Shown: positions 50,212 through 60,873 of the stretch, piece by piece
Position numbering within the stretch: position 1 is the stretch's first letter
Layout of the letters: every line of letters begins with the position of its first letter
Assembly (NCBI GenBank): GCA_963759115.1
Contig: CAVWXT010000005.1
Coordinates: 1,736,001-1,800,000 of the forward strand
From: CAVWXT01 sp963759115
GTDB lineage: Bacteria > Planctomycetota > Planctomycetia > Pirellulales > Thermoguttaceae
Direction: 5' to 3'
Length of the DNA: 64,000 bases
Translations under genes and position numbers: made by a program
Notes under the pieces: generated by a model
Databases searched by the model: none
What the model saw: only the letters and a program-made list of their open reading frames with translations
Told to the model about the DNA's origin: nothing

Positions 50212-50270
50212 GTAGGGTGGGCGCCGCCCGCCGAACCGCAGCAGCCTGTGGCGGGCCGTGCCCGCCCTAC
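50212..50270. repeat. Imperfect intergenic inverted repeat (GTAGGGTGGGC type)
   Basis: Arms 50212-50232 and 50250-50270 pair at 18 of 21 positions, with cores GTAGGGTGGGC and GCCCGCCCTAC. It lies in the 191-bp gap between gspE and gspF. Confidence 0.75.
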
Positions 50271-50346
50271 AAGGATGGATGAGGGGTGGGCCGTGCATCG
50301 CCCACTAACACAGTTCACCGTTCGATAGCCCCTAAGGAGCGGAGCT

Positions 50347-51687
50347 ATGCCAACCTATCAATTCGAGGCGATGGACCAGACCGGCCAGGAGATCAAGGAC
50401 GTCGTCGAGGCCCCCAGCCAGGACGAGGCGCAGGCCACGATCCGGCAGATGGGCTACTTCGTCACGAAGATCTCCGTCAAGAAGGCCCGCAAATCGGGGG
50501 CCGAAAAGAAGGCCGGCAAGCGCGGCAAAAGCTTCGCCATCGGCGGCGTCAAGCAGAAAGCCCTCACCACCTTCACCCGCCAGCTCTCCATTCTGCAAGA
50601 CGCCGGCCTGCCCATCTTGCGGAGCCTGAAGATTCTCGAACAGCAATCGAAGCCCGGCGCGCTGAAGAACGCCCTGATCGACGTCTGCGACGAAATCGAG
50701 GCCGGGGCCACGCTCTCCGAAGCCATGTCCAAGTCGCCCAAGGCCTTCGACCGCCTCTACGTCAACATGGTCAAGGCCGGCGAGGCGGGCGGTGCCCTGG
50801 AAATCATCCTCAAACGCCTGGCCGAGTTCCAGGAGCGGTCGCAGGCCCTGCGCCGCAAGGTGAAAGGCGCCTTGGTCTACCCGATCACCGTCATCTGCTT
50901 CGCCGTCGGCATCCTCTGCTTCATCATGATGAAGATCGTGCCGGCGTTCCAGAAGATCTTCGAGGACTTCAAGACCAAGCTGCCCGACATGACGCTGGCG
51001 CTGATCACCATCGCCAACTGGATCCGCGATTACTGGTATCTGATCCCCGCCATTCCCATCTCGATTTGGCTGTTCATCAAGTTGGTGCGCAAGTTCTCGG
51101 CGGGGCGATTGGGGTGGGACATGTACATCCTCAAGCTGCCGGTCTTCGGCCAACTGGCCGAGAAGAACATCGTCGCCCGCACCACGCGGACCCTCGGCAC
51201 GCTGGTGGCCAGCGGCGTGCCCATCCTCGAAGCCCTGCACATCACCAAGGAGACCTCGGGCAACGCCGTCTTCGAGAACCTCTACCAGAAGGTCTACGAG
51301 TCGATCCGCGAGGGAGAATCGATCGCCGCGCCGCTGAAGGAACATTCCCGCACGCGCTTCCACCCCGTGGCCTTGTTCTTCTGGATCTGCTTCCCCCCGC
51401 TGGCCGGCGCGCTGATGTACGTCTTGCGCATGAACCAGCGCATCGTCGACGACATGGTCGTGAACATGGTCGACGTGGGCGAGGAAACCGGCGAGCTCGA
51501 CACCATGCTCTACAAGGTGGCCGACACCTACGACGAAGAAGTCGCCGTGATCACCGATAGCTTGATGAGCCTGATGGAACCGCTGTTGATCATCTTCTTG
51601 GGCGGCGCCGTCGGCTTCATCGTCATCTCGTTGTTCTTGCCGCTGATTTCGCTGATCCAGAACCTGTCCGGGCCGGGCGCAAAGTAG
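50347..51687 (+). CDS. gspF: Type II secretion/type IV pilus inner-membrane platform protein (GspF/PilC)
   Basis: 446 residues. Begins PTYQFEAMDQTGQEIKDVVE, the usual start. Two T2SSF domains are seen: FTRQLSILQDAGLPILRSLK and the second starting RTTRTLGTLVASGVPILEAL. Three membrane helices appear (GALVYPITVICFAVGILCFI, DYWYLIPAIPISIWLFIKLV, EPLLIIFLGGAVGFIVISLF). It anchors the ATPases. A ribosome site (AAGGAGCGGAGC) precedes the ATG. Confidence 0.95.
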   Translation: MPTYQFEAMDQTGQEIKDVVEAPSQDEAQATIRQMGYFVTKISVKKARKSGAEKKAGKRGKSFAIGGVKQKALTTFTRQLSILQDAGLPILRSLKILEQQSKPGALKNALIDVCDEIEAGATLSEAMSKSPKAFDRLYVNMVKAGEAGGALEIILKRLAEFQERSQALRRKVKGALVYPITVICFAVGILCFIMMKIVPAFQKIFEDFKTKLPDMTLALITIANWIRDYWYLIPAIPISIWLFIKLVRKFSAGRLGWDMYILKLPVFGQLAEKNIVARTTRTLGTLVASGVPILEALHITKETSGNAVFENLYQKVYESIREGESIAAPLKEHSRTRFHPVALFFWICFPPLAGALMYVLRMNQRIVDDMVVNMVDVGEETGELDTMLYKVADTYDEEVAVITDSLMSLMEPLLIIFLGGAVGFIVISLFLPLISLIQNLSGPGAK

Positions 51688-51697
51688 CCGGTGGGGT

Positions 51698-51755
51698 TAG
51701 TGGAGAGTGGAGAGTCGAGAGTCGAGAGTTGAGGGTCGAGAGTGAGGAGTGGAGA
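51698..51755. repeat. Degenerate 7-bp repeat after gspF
   Basis: Units such as GTGGAGA, GTCGAGA, GTTGAGG and GTCGAGA repeat with a 7-bp period. No gene lies here. Confidence 0.75.
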
Positions 51756-51937
51756 ACGCCCGCCGACTGCGGTCGGCGGGGGGGGTTCGTCCGGCAAGTT
51801 TCGGCCGGATGCAACCAGCCGGTTGCGATTTTGCCAAGAGAACCGCGGGCACGAATCTCCTGGAAAACTTACGATCGGCGCAGTGAGTCGTGAAGGGGCC
51901 ACCGAGGGCAAGGAACCCTTCGAGCGAGCAAAAAGCC

Positions 51938-52930
51938 ATGAAAACCGTTCGATGCCAGGGCGAGGGTGTGGAATTCCGGGATGGCCACTCATCATTCATC
52001 ACTCATCATTCATCATTTTCTCGCCGTTCCGCTTTCACCCTCATCGAGTTGTTGGTGGTGATTACGGTCATAGCCATCCTGGCGGGTGTGGCGCTGGGGG
52101 CGTTGCAGATGTCGCGCCAAGCCGGCCGTGAGGCCGCCACCAAGGCCACCATCGCCAAGCTCAACGACATCATCATGCAGCGGTACGAGTCGTACATGAC
52201 GCGACGCGTGCCGATCAGCACGCAGGGATTGACGCCGTTGCAGGCCGCCCAGGTGCGGCTTGCGGGCATTCGCGACCTTATGCGGATGGAAATGCCCGAA
52301 CGGTGGAACGACGTGAGCGACGGACCAGGTGTGCTCCCTTATCTTGTTGCCCCAAATAACAGGCTGCCTGAACCTGCTCTCCATCACCTTTACTTCAGCA
52401 AAAGCACGACGACACTGCCGAACACTAACTACGCCCACGCAAAATGCCTCTACATGATAATCAGCATTGGAAGTCCAGAGGCAATGGAACAGTTCAGCGA
52501 GTCGGAGATCCGAGTCGACACCGATGGATGGCCCTACTTTGTCGATGGTTGGGGCAGGCCGATCTACTTTCTGCGATGGGCGCCAGGCTGTTCGTCGTAC
52601 TCAGGGATTCAGACGGGCAATGTCACCACCGATCATGACCCTTTCGATACGCGGCAAGTGGACCCAAACGGATTCAAGCTGATTCCGTTGATCTACTCGT
52701 TCGGCCGTAGTGGGGAAACAGATGGGAACCTTATTGTATGCCCCAATCAGATAGCAAGCACGGGCGTTCACTTCTACGATCCAAGCACCGGCATGGTTCC
52801 CGCCAGCATATGTGGCCTCCACATTACGACCCCGGCGGATTGTTACCCCTACAGAGACAATGGTGCCCCCATCACGACAAGCGCCGCGGGCCTTGGCAAC
52901 ATCACCAATCATCAGATTGAGCAGCGGTAA
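51938..52930 (+). CDS. Prepilin-like protein (GspG-type N-terminus)
   Basis: 330 residues. After a 33-residue leader comes the prepilin site and helix AFTLIELLVVITVIAILAGV, with Ala instead of Gly before Phe and the conserved Glu at +5. The body has Trp- and Tyr-rich segments (DTDGWPYFVDGWGRPIYFLR). The leader residues HSSFITHHSSF are encoded by 7-bp repeats at 51984-52016. The start at 51938 is the nearest ATG; the shortest leader alternative would begin within the repeat. Probable major or minor pseudopilin of the cluster. Confidence 0.85.
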   Translation: MKTVRCQGEGVEFRDGHSSFITHHSSFSRRSAFTLIELLVVITVIAILAGVALGALQMSRQAGREAATKATIAKLNDIIMQRYESYMTRRVPISTQGLTPLQAAQVRLAGIRDLMRMEMPERWNDVSDGPGVLPYLVAPNNRLPEPALHHLYFSKSTTTLPNTNYAHAKCLYMIISIGSPEAMEQFSESEIRVDTDGWPYFVDGWGRPIYFLRWAPGCSSYSGIQTGNVTTDHDPFDTRQVDPNGFKLIPLIYSFGRSGETDGNLIVCPNQIASTGVHFYDPSTGMVPASICGLHITTPADCYPYRDNGAPITTSAAGLGNITNHQIEQR

Positions 52931-53063
52931 CATGGGATTCTCGACCCCGAACAATCCGACGTGTTTGCCGGCCAAGGGTCAGGCCGAAGGCCCGGCGGTT
53001 CGCCCAGCCCAGGGCATCGCGATGGGGACTCGGGCAGACTTGGGTCCGCGGGCGGAAATCGTG

Positions 53064-53298
53064 AGGGCCGTTTACGGCCCTTGCCGCGCAGCGGTATTCG
53101 GCCCGGCGTTTACGCCGGGTATACGAACGGCCGACTTGACGCCTTGTGTCCAGCCCCGTTCACGGGGCTCCTCTGGGCGGGCTGACACGCCGCGGAGGCC
53201 CGTAAACGGGCCTGACGTGCGTCCCTGCACACCGCGGGACAACCCGGCGTAAACGCCGGGCCGAATACCGCTGCGCGGGAACGCCCATCAATGGGCGT
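53064..53298. repeat. Array of six 18-bp hairpins with 7-bp stems and 4-base loops
   Basis: Six units share one geometry: AGGGCCGTTTACGGCCCT (53064-53081), CCCGGCGTTTACGCCGGG (53102-53119), AGCCCCGTTCACGGGGCT (53152-53169), AGGCCCGTAAACGGGCCT (53196-53213), CCCGGCGTAAACGCCGGG (53243-53260) and ACGCCCATCAATGGGCGT (53281-53298). In addition the 36-bp segments 53084-53119 and 53243-53278 are perfect inverse copies of each other. The last unit contains the start codon of the next gene. Confidence 0.95.
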
Positions 53299-54410
53299 AA
53301 CGAATCCCCAATCCCCAATTCCCAATCCCCGATCCCTACACCCTCTTCCCCCTTCCCCCTTCCCCCTTCCCCCTCGCGGTTTCACCCTGATCGAGATGTT
53401 GATCGTGATTACGATCACCTTGGTCCTGGTGGCGGCGGCCGCCACGCACATGCAGCCGGCCATGGAGTCGCGGCGAGTTCGCGAGACCGCCCGACAGATC
53501 AACGTCTACCTCGGTTCGGCGCGGAATCGGGCGATGGAAACCGGCCGCCCCTGTGGCGTCACGCTCCACCGCTTTGTCATTACCCCTGGCCCGCCCGCCG
53601 TCGCTTGCGTTATGAGCCTCGACATTTGCGAAGTTCCACCCTGTTACTGCGGCGATACCGAAACATCGATGGCCAATATAACGTGGACTGGCGTTGGCAA
53701 CACGCTCTCGGTGACATTCACCGACGGTGCGTTGTCGACCGGCTTGGTTCGCCCCGGCGACCTCATCCAGTTCAACGGTCAGGGTCTATTCTACAGGGTT
53801 GCCGACACCGTCGGTACCACAACGAATCCAGTGGACACAAACGGATACTTGACTGGCGTGGGCACAATATCACTGCCGTTGACAATCACGTTTGACAACA
53901 CTCAGGGCCAATTGATACCCTGGAACACGACGGCAAGAACTGTCCCCTACCGTATTCTCCGCGCCGATGAAAGGGGCTGCCTCGCCCATGCAGTTGCCCG
54001 CCGGCGGCGTAATCGACATTTCCCAATATTTCTCGGGATGTGATGACGGTACGACGGCTACCGTGCCTGATTTTAGCACGTCGACCGATGACCCCAAGAT
54101 TGTGTTTGCTCCCAACGGGTCAGTTGATAGCGTGTACATTAACGGCGTGGCTACCCCCGTTACTCAGCCGATCTTCCTGTTGGTGGGCAAGCGAGAGCGT
54201 ATTCCGGCAAACCCGGCGGCGTATGTCGCCAGCAACCCGACGACGTTCGCCAATTGGCAAGACCTGACCAACCTCTGGATTGTCATCATTCCGCAGACCG
54301 GCCTGGTCTCGACGGTGGACATGGCGGCGACCGCGATTACGACTCCGCAGACCGGCGTACCGCAGGCCCGCCAACTCGCCCGTGACGCTCAAAGCATGGG
54401 AGGACGGTAG
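53291..54410 (+). CDS. GspH-like prepilin (one frameshift near 53970)
   Basis: About 373 residues. Leader of 30 residues rich in Pro and Ser (PQSPIPNPRSLHPL and more), then RGFTLIEMLIVITITLVLVA with Gly-Phe cleavage site and Glu at +5, then the GspH/FimT-type strand pattern MESRRVRETARQINVYLGSA and RNRAMETGRPCGVTLHR. The leader is encoded by 7-bp and C-rich repeats (53299-53375) and its ATG lies in the last hairpin of the array. The frame break near 53970 fits one extra G. The C-terminal part (GGVIDISQYFSG onward) is the second frame. Confidence 0.8.
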
Positions 54411-54411
54411 C

Positions 54412-55557
54412 ATGAGACGGATCGTGGATGGCCACAAAATGGTGGATGGTGGACGGTGGATGGTGGATATCGAATCCAAAATCCAAAATCCAAAATCCAA
54501 AATCCGACATCCCTCCCGTCGCGGGGAAAAAGGGGACGGCCCCCATTTGCCGGAACGGCCCGGAGGGTGCTGCGCACAAATGGGGACTGTCCCCTTTTTC
54601 CCCGCCCGCCGCGGCGTCAGCTTGATGGAAGTGCTGATCTCGATCGGCATCCTTTCGGTCGGCCTGTTGGGCGTGGCAGCGATCATTCCGCTGGGGGCCC
54701 TTTCGCTGAGAGAAACGGCCAAGTCGGACTACACCGGCGCCTGCGGCCGGGCGGGCATCCACGAAGCCAAAGTGCGGAGCATGCTCGATTACCGGTACTG
54801 GGCTCCGCCCATATCGCCTCCCGCGTGGTGGTCGGACGTTACAACCCCCACAAATGTTCCGCCCCCGCCGCTCCAGCCGTTCGCCATTGATCCTCTGGGC
54901 GTAACGAAAGGGCTTACCGCAAACCTCGGTGCCATCCCGCGGATCAACTTGTATACCCTGCCGTTGAGCGGTATCCAGCTAACGCTCCCTCAGGCCGACT
55001 CAACCTTCCGCTGGCGGGATGACCTGCTGTTCGCGCGGCCGGAGGAAATCAAGTCAGCCACGCCGCCCCCAGCCGGCAGCCGGCCACAGGCCGTGCAGGA
55101 CGCCAGCGGCAATCAACAGTACATGGGCACCTTCTCCTGGTTTCTGACCGTCAGACCGGCGAGCAGCGAAGCGGCCCTTGCCGTGGTTCAGAAGCAACAG
55201 TTTTTGGTATCCGTGGTGGTGTGTTCCTCGCGGAGCTTTACCAACGAGCAGACGTGCATGACCGGTGACCCGGCTGTCCCAGCCAACCCGCCCACAATCG
55301 CCTACGGCGGCGGCGCGGTGCTGCTGACGCCGGTCGCGCCCGCCACAACCGTGAACGTGCGAGAAAACACTTGGATCATGTTGTGCGATACGGGCGGGAC
55401 GACGGCTATCTGGTACCGCGTGGTCAATGCGGGCCCGGGTGGCTCGACGCAGACTCTGTGCGTTGTCGGCCCCGACTGGCCCACCGGCACTGCGGCCACG
55501 GCCGTCATCATCGACACCGTTACCGGCGTGTACACCACCACGGTGCAACTCAACTGA
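54412..55557 (+). CDS. PilV/GspI-like prepilin with repeat-encoded leader
   Basis: 381 residues. The prepilin core is RRGVSLMEVLISIGILSVGL with Gly-Val and Glu at +5, and PLGALSLRETAKSDYTGACG follows. The 64-residue leader is unusually long: its first part (VDGGRWMVDIESKIQNPKSK) comes from 7-bp repeats at 54437-54512 and its last part (GEKGDGPHLPERPGGC to VPFFPA) from the palindromic element at 54523-54604. The ATG at 54412 follows GGAGGACGG. A shorter start is possible only inside these repeats. Confidence 0.8.
   Translation: MRRIVDGHKMVDGGRWMVDIESKIQNPKSKIRHPSRRGEKGDGPHLPERPGGCCAQMGTVPFFPARRGVSLMEVLISIGILSVGLLGVAAIIPLGALSLRETAKSDYTGACGRAGIHEAKVRSMLDYRYWAPPISPPAWWSDVTTPTNVPPPPLQPFAIDPLGVTKGLTANLGAIPRINLYTLPLSGIQLTLPQADSTFRWRDDLLFARPEEIKSATPPPAGSRPQAVQDASGNQQYMGTFSWFLTVRPASSEAALAVVQKQQFLVSVVVCSSRSFTNEQTCMTGDPAVPANPPTIAYGGGAVLLTPVAPATTVNVRENTWIMLCDTGGTTAIWYRVVNAGPGGSTQTLCVVGPDWPTGTAATAVIIDTVTGVYTTTVQLN
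54437..54512. repeat. Degenerate 7-bp repeat encoding part of a prepilin leader
   Basis: Units GGTGGAT, GGTGGAC and then AATCCAA/AATCCGA repeat with a 7-bp period and are translated as the start of the prepilin leader. Confidence 0.8.
54523..54604. repeat. Palindromic element, GGGGAAAAAGGGGAC type, in a prepilin leader
   Basis: Ends GGGGAAAAAGGGGAC and GTCCCCTTTTTCCCC match the copies in valS and the glycosyltransferase; the core CCGGAACGGCCCGGAGGGTG is shared, but the segment CCGACCAACCTCCGGTCGG is missing. It is read in the same frame as the glycosyltransferase copy (ERPGGCCAQMGTVP against ERPKRCFAQMGTVP). Confidence 0.9.
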
Positions 55558-55643
55558 GAATGCCCGTGGTCGCAGCCAGTGTATAGGGCGAGGGCCAAGT
55601 GAGCGACGAAGGGCAAGGAGACGCTTCACGAAGGAATCGAACC

Positions 55644-58600
55644 ATGATGGACATATTGAGTGGTCAGTGGTCAGTGGTCAGTGGTCAGTCTAATCCCCAA
55701 TCCCGAATCCACCATCCACTATCCACCATCCACCATTCCTCTCGCCGCGGCGTGTTGCTGCTGATGATCCTCGCCTTGCTGGCGATGTTCGGACTGATTG
55801 CCGTGGCCTTCGTGGTGTTGACGGGCCATGCCAAGCGCGACGCCCGAACGGTGCAGCGGATCGACCTCGTGACCGACCCGCCGCAAAAGACCCTGCAACA
55901 GGCCGCCATGCAAATCCTCCGCGGCAGCAACAACACCGCCTCGGTGATCGGGGCCCACAGTCTGCTGGAGGATATGTACGGGAACAACGCGGCCACCGGA
56001 ACGATCACCATCGTCAGCAACACGGTGTGCGGCGGGCAGTTGATCGAGTTCACATTTGCCTGGTCTGCCGGCGCAACAACCCCGGCGGTGCGAACGGGAT
56101 GCGTGATCACCATCACTGGTCCAACAACGAGCCCGGCCTATGGCCAGAGTTCTCGGATTGTCGGCTTCAATCCCACCGGCGATCTTAGCGGGACGGCCAC
56201 GGGCCCGTGGCAGATGCTCGCCTTCGACGGCGGAGGCCAGCCGCAGACGGGCGATACAGTCATTATCAGCGGCGTGCCCTTCAGCGGCACGGGGTTTGGT
56301 TACAATCCGACCACCGCCAAGATGGACCTTGCGTTCGATCCGACTGCGTCGCCTCCGGACATCACGGCCATTCCGTCAGCATTGACTTGGCCCGTCGCCT
56401 TGCTCCCGAACATGCCGCTGGCGACATATTATTCGGCCGTTCCAAGCGCTCTGAAGAATCCTTTTAGTAACCCGCCCGGCGGCGTTAACTCTGACTATAC
56501 GGCTGCCGACTTCCAACACATGTTGCTGGCGGCGCAGATTCCTCCTACCATTCCTGGTGGCCCGGTGCAAACATTGCCTTCGCTGCACCGGCCTGCACTG
56601 GTGAACTACTGGATGAACCAACCACAATGGGCGACCAGTCCCGACTTGCCCCGCAAGGTGATCATGCGGCCCATCGGCCCGATAACCGGCCTCACTCTCC
56701 CCACTGGTTTTGTCGCAGATCATCCCAACTTTACCGGCAGCAACTCGAACCCGGCGGGATTCAATCCGCTGCTGGGTCCGTGGGACGTGGACAACGACGG
56801 CGACGGCGTGCCGGACAGCGTGTGGGTTGATCCGGGTTTGCCGGTCCGCTCCACCAGCGATGGCCGTTTGTACAAGCCGCTGATCGCCGTGCTCTGCGTC
56901 GATCTCGACGGCCGGTTGAACCTCAACGCCCACGGCTCGCTGGTCCAGGCCGACTCCAACTACGGGACCCTTCAGTTTGCCGGCCAGTTTGCCGGCGGCG
57001 TAACGCCCACTCTTGCCCGCGGGCAGGGTCTGGGGCCAGCCGAAATCAATCTCAGCGGCATCCTCACCGGCGCGACGTATCAGCAACTCCTGGCGGGCAA
57101 CGGGGGGACGTACGAAGGCCGCTACGGTACGGACGGCACACCCGCTTCTGCTGCACTTGCACCTGACCCGCTCACGGCCAACAAGTGGTTCGAATATGGC
57201 CGCAACTATTGGGACTTCAGCAACGCCAACAATGCAGGTTCTTACGGCACGCCGCCCGACCCATTCGGCGTCGGCGCCGTGGGGTTGGATGTGGGCGGCC
57301 GGCCGATCTATGCAGGCATGAATTACCGCGGATCGGTCTATCTCGGCATGGGCAGCGATTTCGTCGATACGATGACTCCGATGAACTCGCCCTATGCGAT
57401 GAACCTCGGCCCCCGAGCGAGTCGTGGGCTGTCGAGCCTCAGCGGCGCGCCCGACAACCCCTTCAGCGTGGCCGAGTTGGAGCGGGTGTTGCGGCCATAC
57501 GACCGCGACGCCACGACGTTGCCCGCCCGGCTGGCCAGCCTGACCTCGACGACGGGCCTTCCGCAGAACTCGCTGTTGATTCCCCAGCGGCTTAACGTCA
57601 CCACCGAGAGTTGGGATGTGCCAGTCCCGGCCACCACCGTGCCCGCCGGGGCTGCTGCCGGCCATATAACGGAGACCCTTCTTTCCCTTCTCGTCCAAAA
57701 AGGCATACCGAGAGCAACGGCCGTGACCTTGCTGCCGACTTTGTTGCCGCCGGACCTGCTGGCCGGGCTGAAGATGAACATCAATCGCCCCTTCGGCAAC
57801 GGCCGCGACTACATCGCAACTGCCGGCGACGACGCCACAAACGCCGGCTCGATTGACGCCCCCGGCACGCAGCACCAGTTGACGCTGTATAAGTCGCCCA
57901 CTGCCACTGCGGCGGTCAACGTCAGCTATGATCCTACCGGGACGGTCGCAACCAACTCGCAGCAGGCCCGTGAGTCTCGAAGCCCGGTACCTGTACGTTT
58001 TGGCTACACTGTTGGCTGACCCGGTTGGCTTGACCAATTACGTGACCCAATTGCGGGCGCTGCGGGGCCTTGCCACCACACCCGACAACGTCGCCCGCTT
58101 CTTGGCCCAGTGGGCGATCAACGTCGTCAGTTTCCGCGATCGCGACTCGATTATGATTCGATTCCGCTACGATCCCAATCCGATTAAGCCAGGAGGTTGG
58201 TTGGTGCCTCTGGACCCGAGCCAGCCGGACCCGATTCCTACGCCGCACACGGTTTGGAGTTGCAAGCGGCCCGAGTTGCTCATCAGCGAGACGCTGGCGC
58301 TTCACGACCGGCGGACTGAGGACACCAACTTGGAGGTGCCGGTCCCTACCAACACCACAAGCGGCCTCGACAACGGCACACACGCGAACCCCGGATACAT
58401 TGGGGACTCACCTCCGGGGCACGATCCCAATTTCGACTCGCGGTTCAAGCCGCAGGGGTCGCTGTTCGTGGAGATCTACAATCCCTGGTCGGCGCAGGAG
58501 CCCGTGCCGGGCGAGTTGAAGGACGCAGCCGGTACCGGCATCAGCTTGACGAGGTTAAGCACGCAACCCGATAGCTCGGGCAATTACAATCCGGTGTGGC

Positions 58601-60690
58601 GGCTGGTTACTGTAGACGGGAGCCAAGGGGCCCTAGACCCGGACGACCCCAATGTAGCGCAGCAGCCGTTGATCGAACGGGGCGTTTACTTTGTGGGGCC
58701 CACGAGGGCATCCGTGTTGCCGCCCGCGTTGCCGCCCGCAGTTAACCAGGTTGTTTTCCGCCCCGAAGATACTGAAGAGGCTCGGATCGCGCCGATCCTG
58801 CCAGGCCGCTATGCGGTGATCGGTCCCGGTGAGTCGGGCGACAGCGGGGCAAGCGTCACCTATCTGGGGTTCATCCAGAATAAAGATCCTAGCACCGTCG
58901 ACCCCAACAATACGCGGCGGATTGTCTTGAATCCGAGTTCGAATCCTGCCGCGTCCGGGCAGGTCGCCGTTTTCAATGGAGACATCAACGGCGACGGTAT
59001 CCCTGATAATGATCTTGACCCAACACGAGTCACCATTCAGCCACCCACGGCCGTTGTAATCAATACGACGACCGCGGTCGGGCAGCCGCAGCGGCTTAGC
59101 ATCTCGGAGCCGCGCGGCGGATATCCGCCAGCCGATCCAAATGGCGGACAATACACCACGACCGGCTACCCGAGAGCTTACGACATACCGTTGGACCAGC
59201 AGCTTTGGGGTGTCTCGACTATGGCCGCCGCCATCGCCGATAACGCCCGGAGTGACAACATTAAGGTCATTCACTTGCAGCGGTTGGCCAATCCGCTGCT
59301 GCCCTACGACCCCAACGTCGGCAGCGCGACCTATAACCCGTATCTCACGATCGACTCGATGCCGGTGGACCTGGCGGCCTTCAATGGCATCACCGCCGCC
59401 AACGATCCGCAAGCGAAGACGGCCCCTGCGGTACCGCCGGCTTCCTATCTCTACGCCCGGCAGCGTGGCCAGCACAACAGCGCGGCGGGAACGAACAACC
59501 TTTGGCGGCAAGAGCCGCTCGGCTTGGCTCCAACGGCCAACACGGCGCTGGTGCCCGCCAACACGCGTAATCACGTGATGAACATCGCGTTGAACCACAG
59601 CCTGGGCTTCTTGAACGATCCGTTTGGCGTGCCCGGCTTGGTTGCCGGTTACCCGGGCGACCCTTCCACGCCGTTCCCCTGGCTGACCTGGAACAACCGG
59701 CCGTTCGTGAGTCAGTTGGAGTTGCTGCTGGTTCCGCCGTTCAAGTCGCGCGACCTGCTGTACTATTACGACCTCGCGGCTGGCGCATCTAACCCCTACA
59801 ATAACGTACTCCAGCCATATCCTCATCTGTTGGACCTGTTTTCCTCGGGGACAGCGGGCACTTCCACACAGTTGCACCGGTTGCTGGAATATGTGGGCGT
59901 TGCGTCGCCATTCGTCGGCGCGGAGACGCAGGCCAGCCCGAGTCTGGCGGCCGGCAGCGCCGGCCACGCCTTTCATCCGCCATTCAATCGCATCTCGGCC
60001 TACCGCGAGCCGGGGCGGATCAATCTGAACACGATCTATAGTCTCGACGTGTTTTACGGACTAATGATGGGGTTTCCCGCTATGAATTCGCCCGGTTTCT
60101 GGCAGACGTTCGTCGCGAGTCGGCAGGGTAACACCGCCCCCACGGCCAATGTTTTGGGTTGCATTACAGGTTCTCCAACGGAGTTTGCCCGGCCTTTCCG
60201 TTCGTACGCTGGGGGGCAGTTGGTGCCGCTGCCCACTTTGACGCCGAATCCGGAGATCAATGCCACGCTGCTTCGGACAGACCCCACTAGTGCCACTCGC
60301 CCACTGTTTCAGTTCGATGCGACGATCGGCGGCTCAATCGGCGACTACAATAACCCTGATCGCAATCCCTTCTTCCGCTACCAGGGCCTGGAGCGGTTGG
60401 GCAACCTCGTGACCACGCGATCGAACGTCTACGCCGTGTGGATCACGGTGGGGTATTTTGAAGTCACACCGGCGTCGTCGTTGCCGGGTTATGCGGCGTT
60501 GACGCCGGCGCAACGGCAAGCCATCTATCCTGACGGCTATACTTTGGGCCGCGAGTTGGGCGTCGACACGGGCGAGATCGAACGCCATCGGGCGTTCTAC
60601 ATTATCGATCGCACCATTCCGGTCGGCTTCCAACGCGGCCAAGACCTCAATGCCGACAAGGCCATCCTGGTGAATCGGTTTATTGAGTAG
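55644..60690 (+). CDS. Giant GspK-like prepilin (one frameshift near 57973)
   Basis: About 1680 residues, against roughly 300 for a usual GspK. N-terminus: repeat-encoded leader, then RRGVLLLMILALLAMFGLIA, with no Glu at +5, as in GspK. Two calcium-loop-like motifs are visible, DVDNDGDGVPDSVW and DINGDGIPDND, and late segments such as REPGRINLNTIYSLDVFYGL and LFVEIYNPWSAQEP recur in this planctomycete family. Removing one T in GAGTCTCGAA near 57973 joins the frames through EARYLYVLATLLADPVGL. The start at 55644 has GAAGGA ahead of it. It may cap the pseudopilus tip and bind surface ligands; this is inference. Confidence 0.78.
55660..55741. repeat. Degenerate 7-bp repeat encoding the GspK-like leader
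   Basis: GTGGTCA units, then AATCCCC, AATCCCG, AATCCAC and CATCCAC units, run in phase at 7 bp and are translated as the leader before the RRG site. Confidence 0.8.
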
Positions 60691-60873
60691 GGATTCGGGA
60701 TGGGAGAGTCGGTAACCGGCGCGAGAGGGAATTTATGCACCGTGATGGCGGTCTTATGCCATCGTTTTCACCGGGGATCGTCAACCGTCCCGTGTTGGTA
60801 AGGCGAAGGCCGGCCGCGCAAAAACGCACCCCGATAGCGACGAGGGCCATGTGCGTTCGCAGTTGGCATCGGG

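Noticed and set aside
53064..53298. Integron attC array
   Set aside because: The hairpins are only 18 bp with 4-base loops and lack the attC core sites and extrahelical bases; no integrase or cassettes are present.
51698..55741. CRISPR-like repeats
   Set aside because: The repeats are contiguous degenerate 7-mers without spacers of constant length, and no cas gene is near.
56376..58037. A 553-codon minus-strand frame
   Set aside because: It is antisense to the giant GspK-like gene and shows no recognisable motif.
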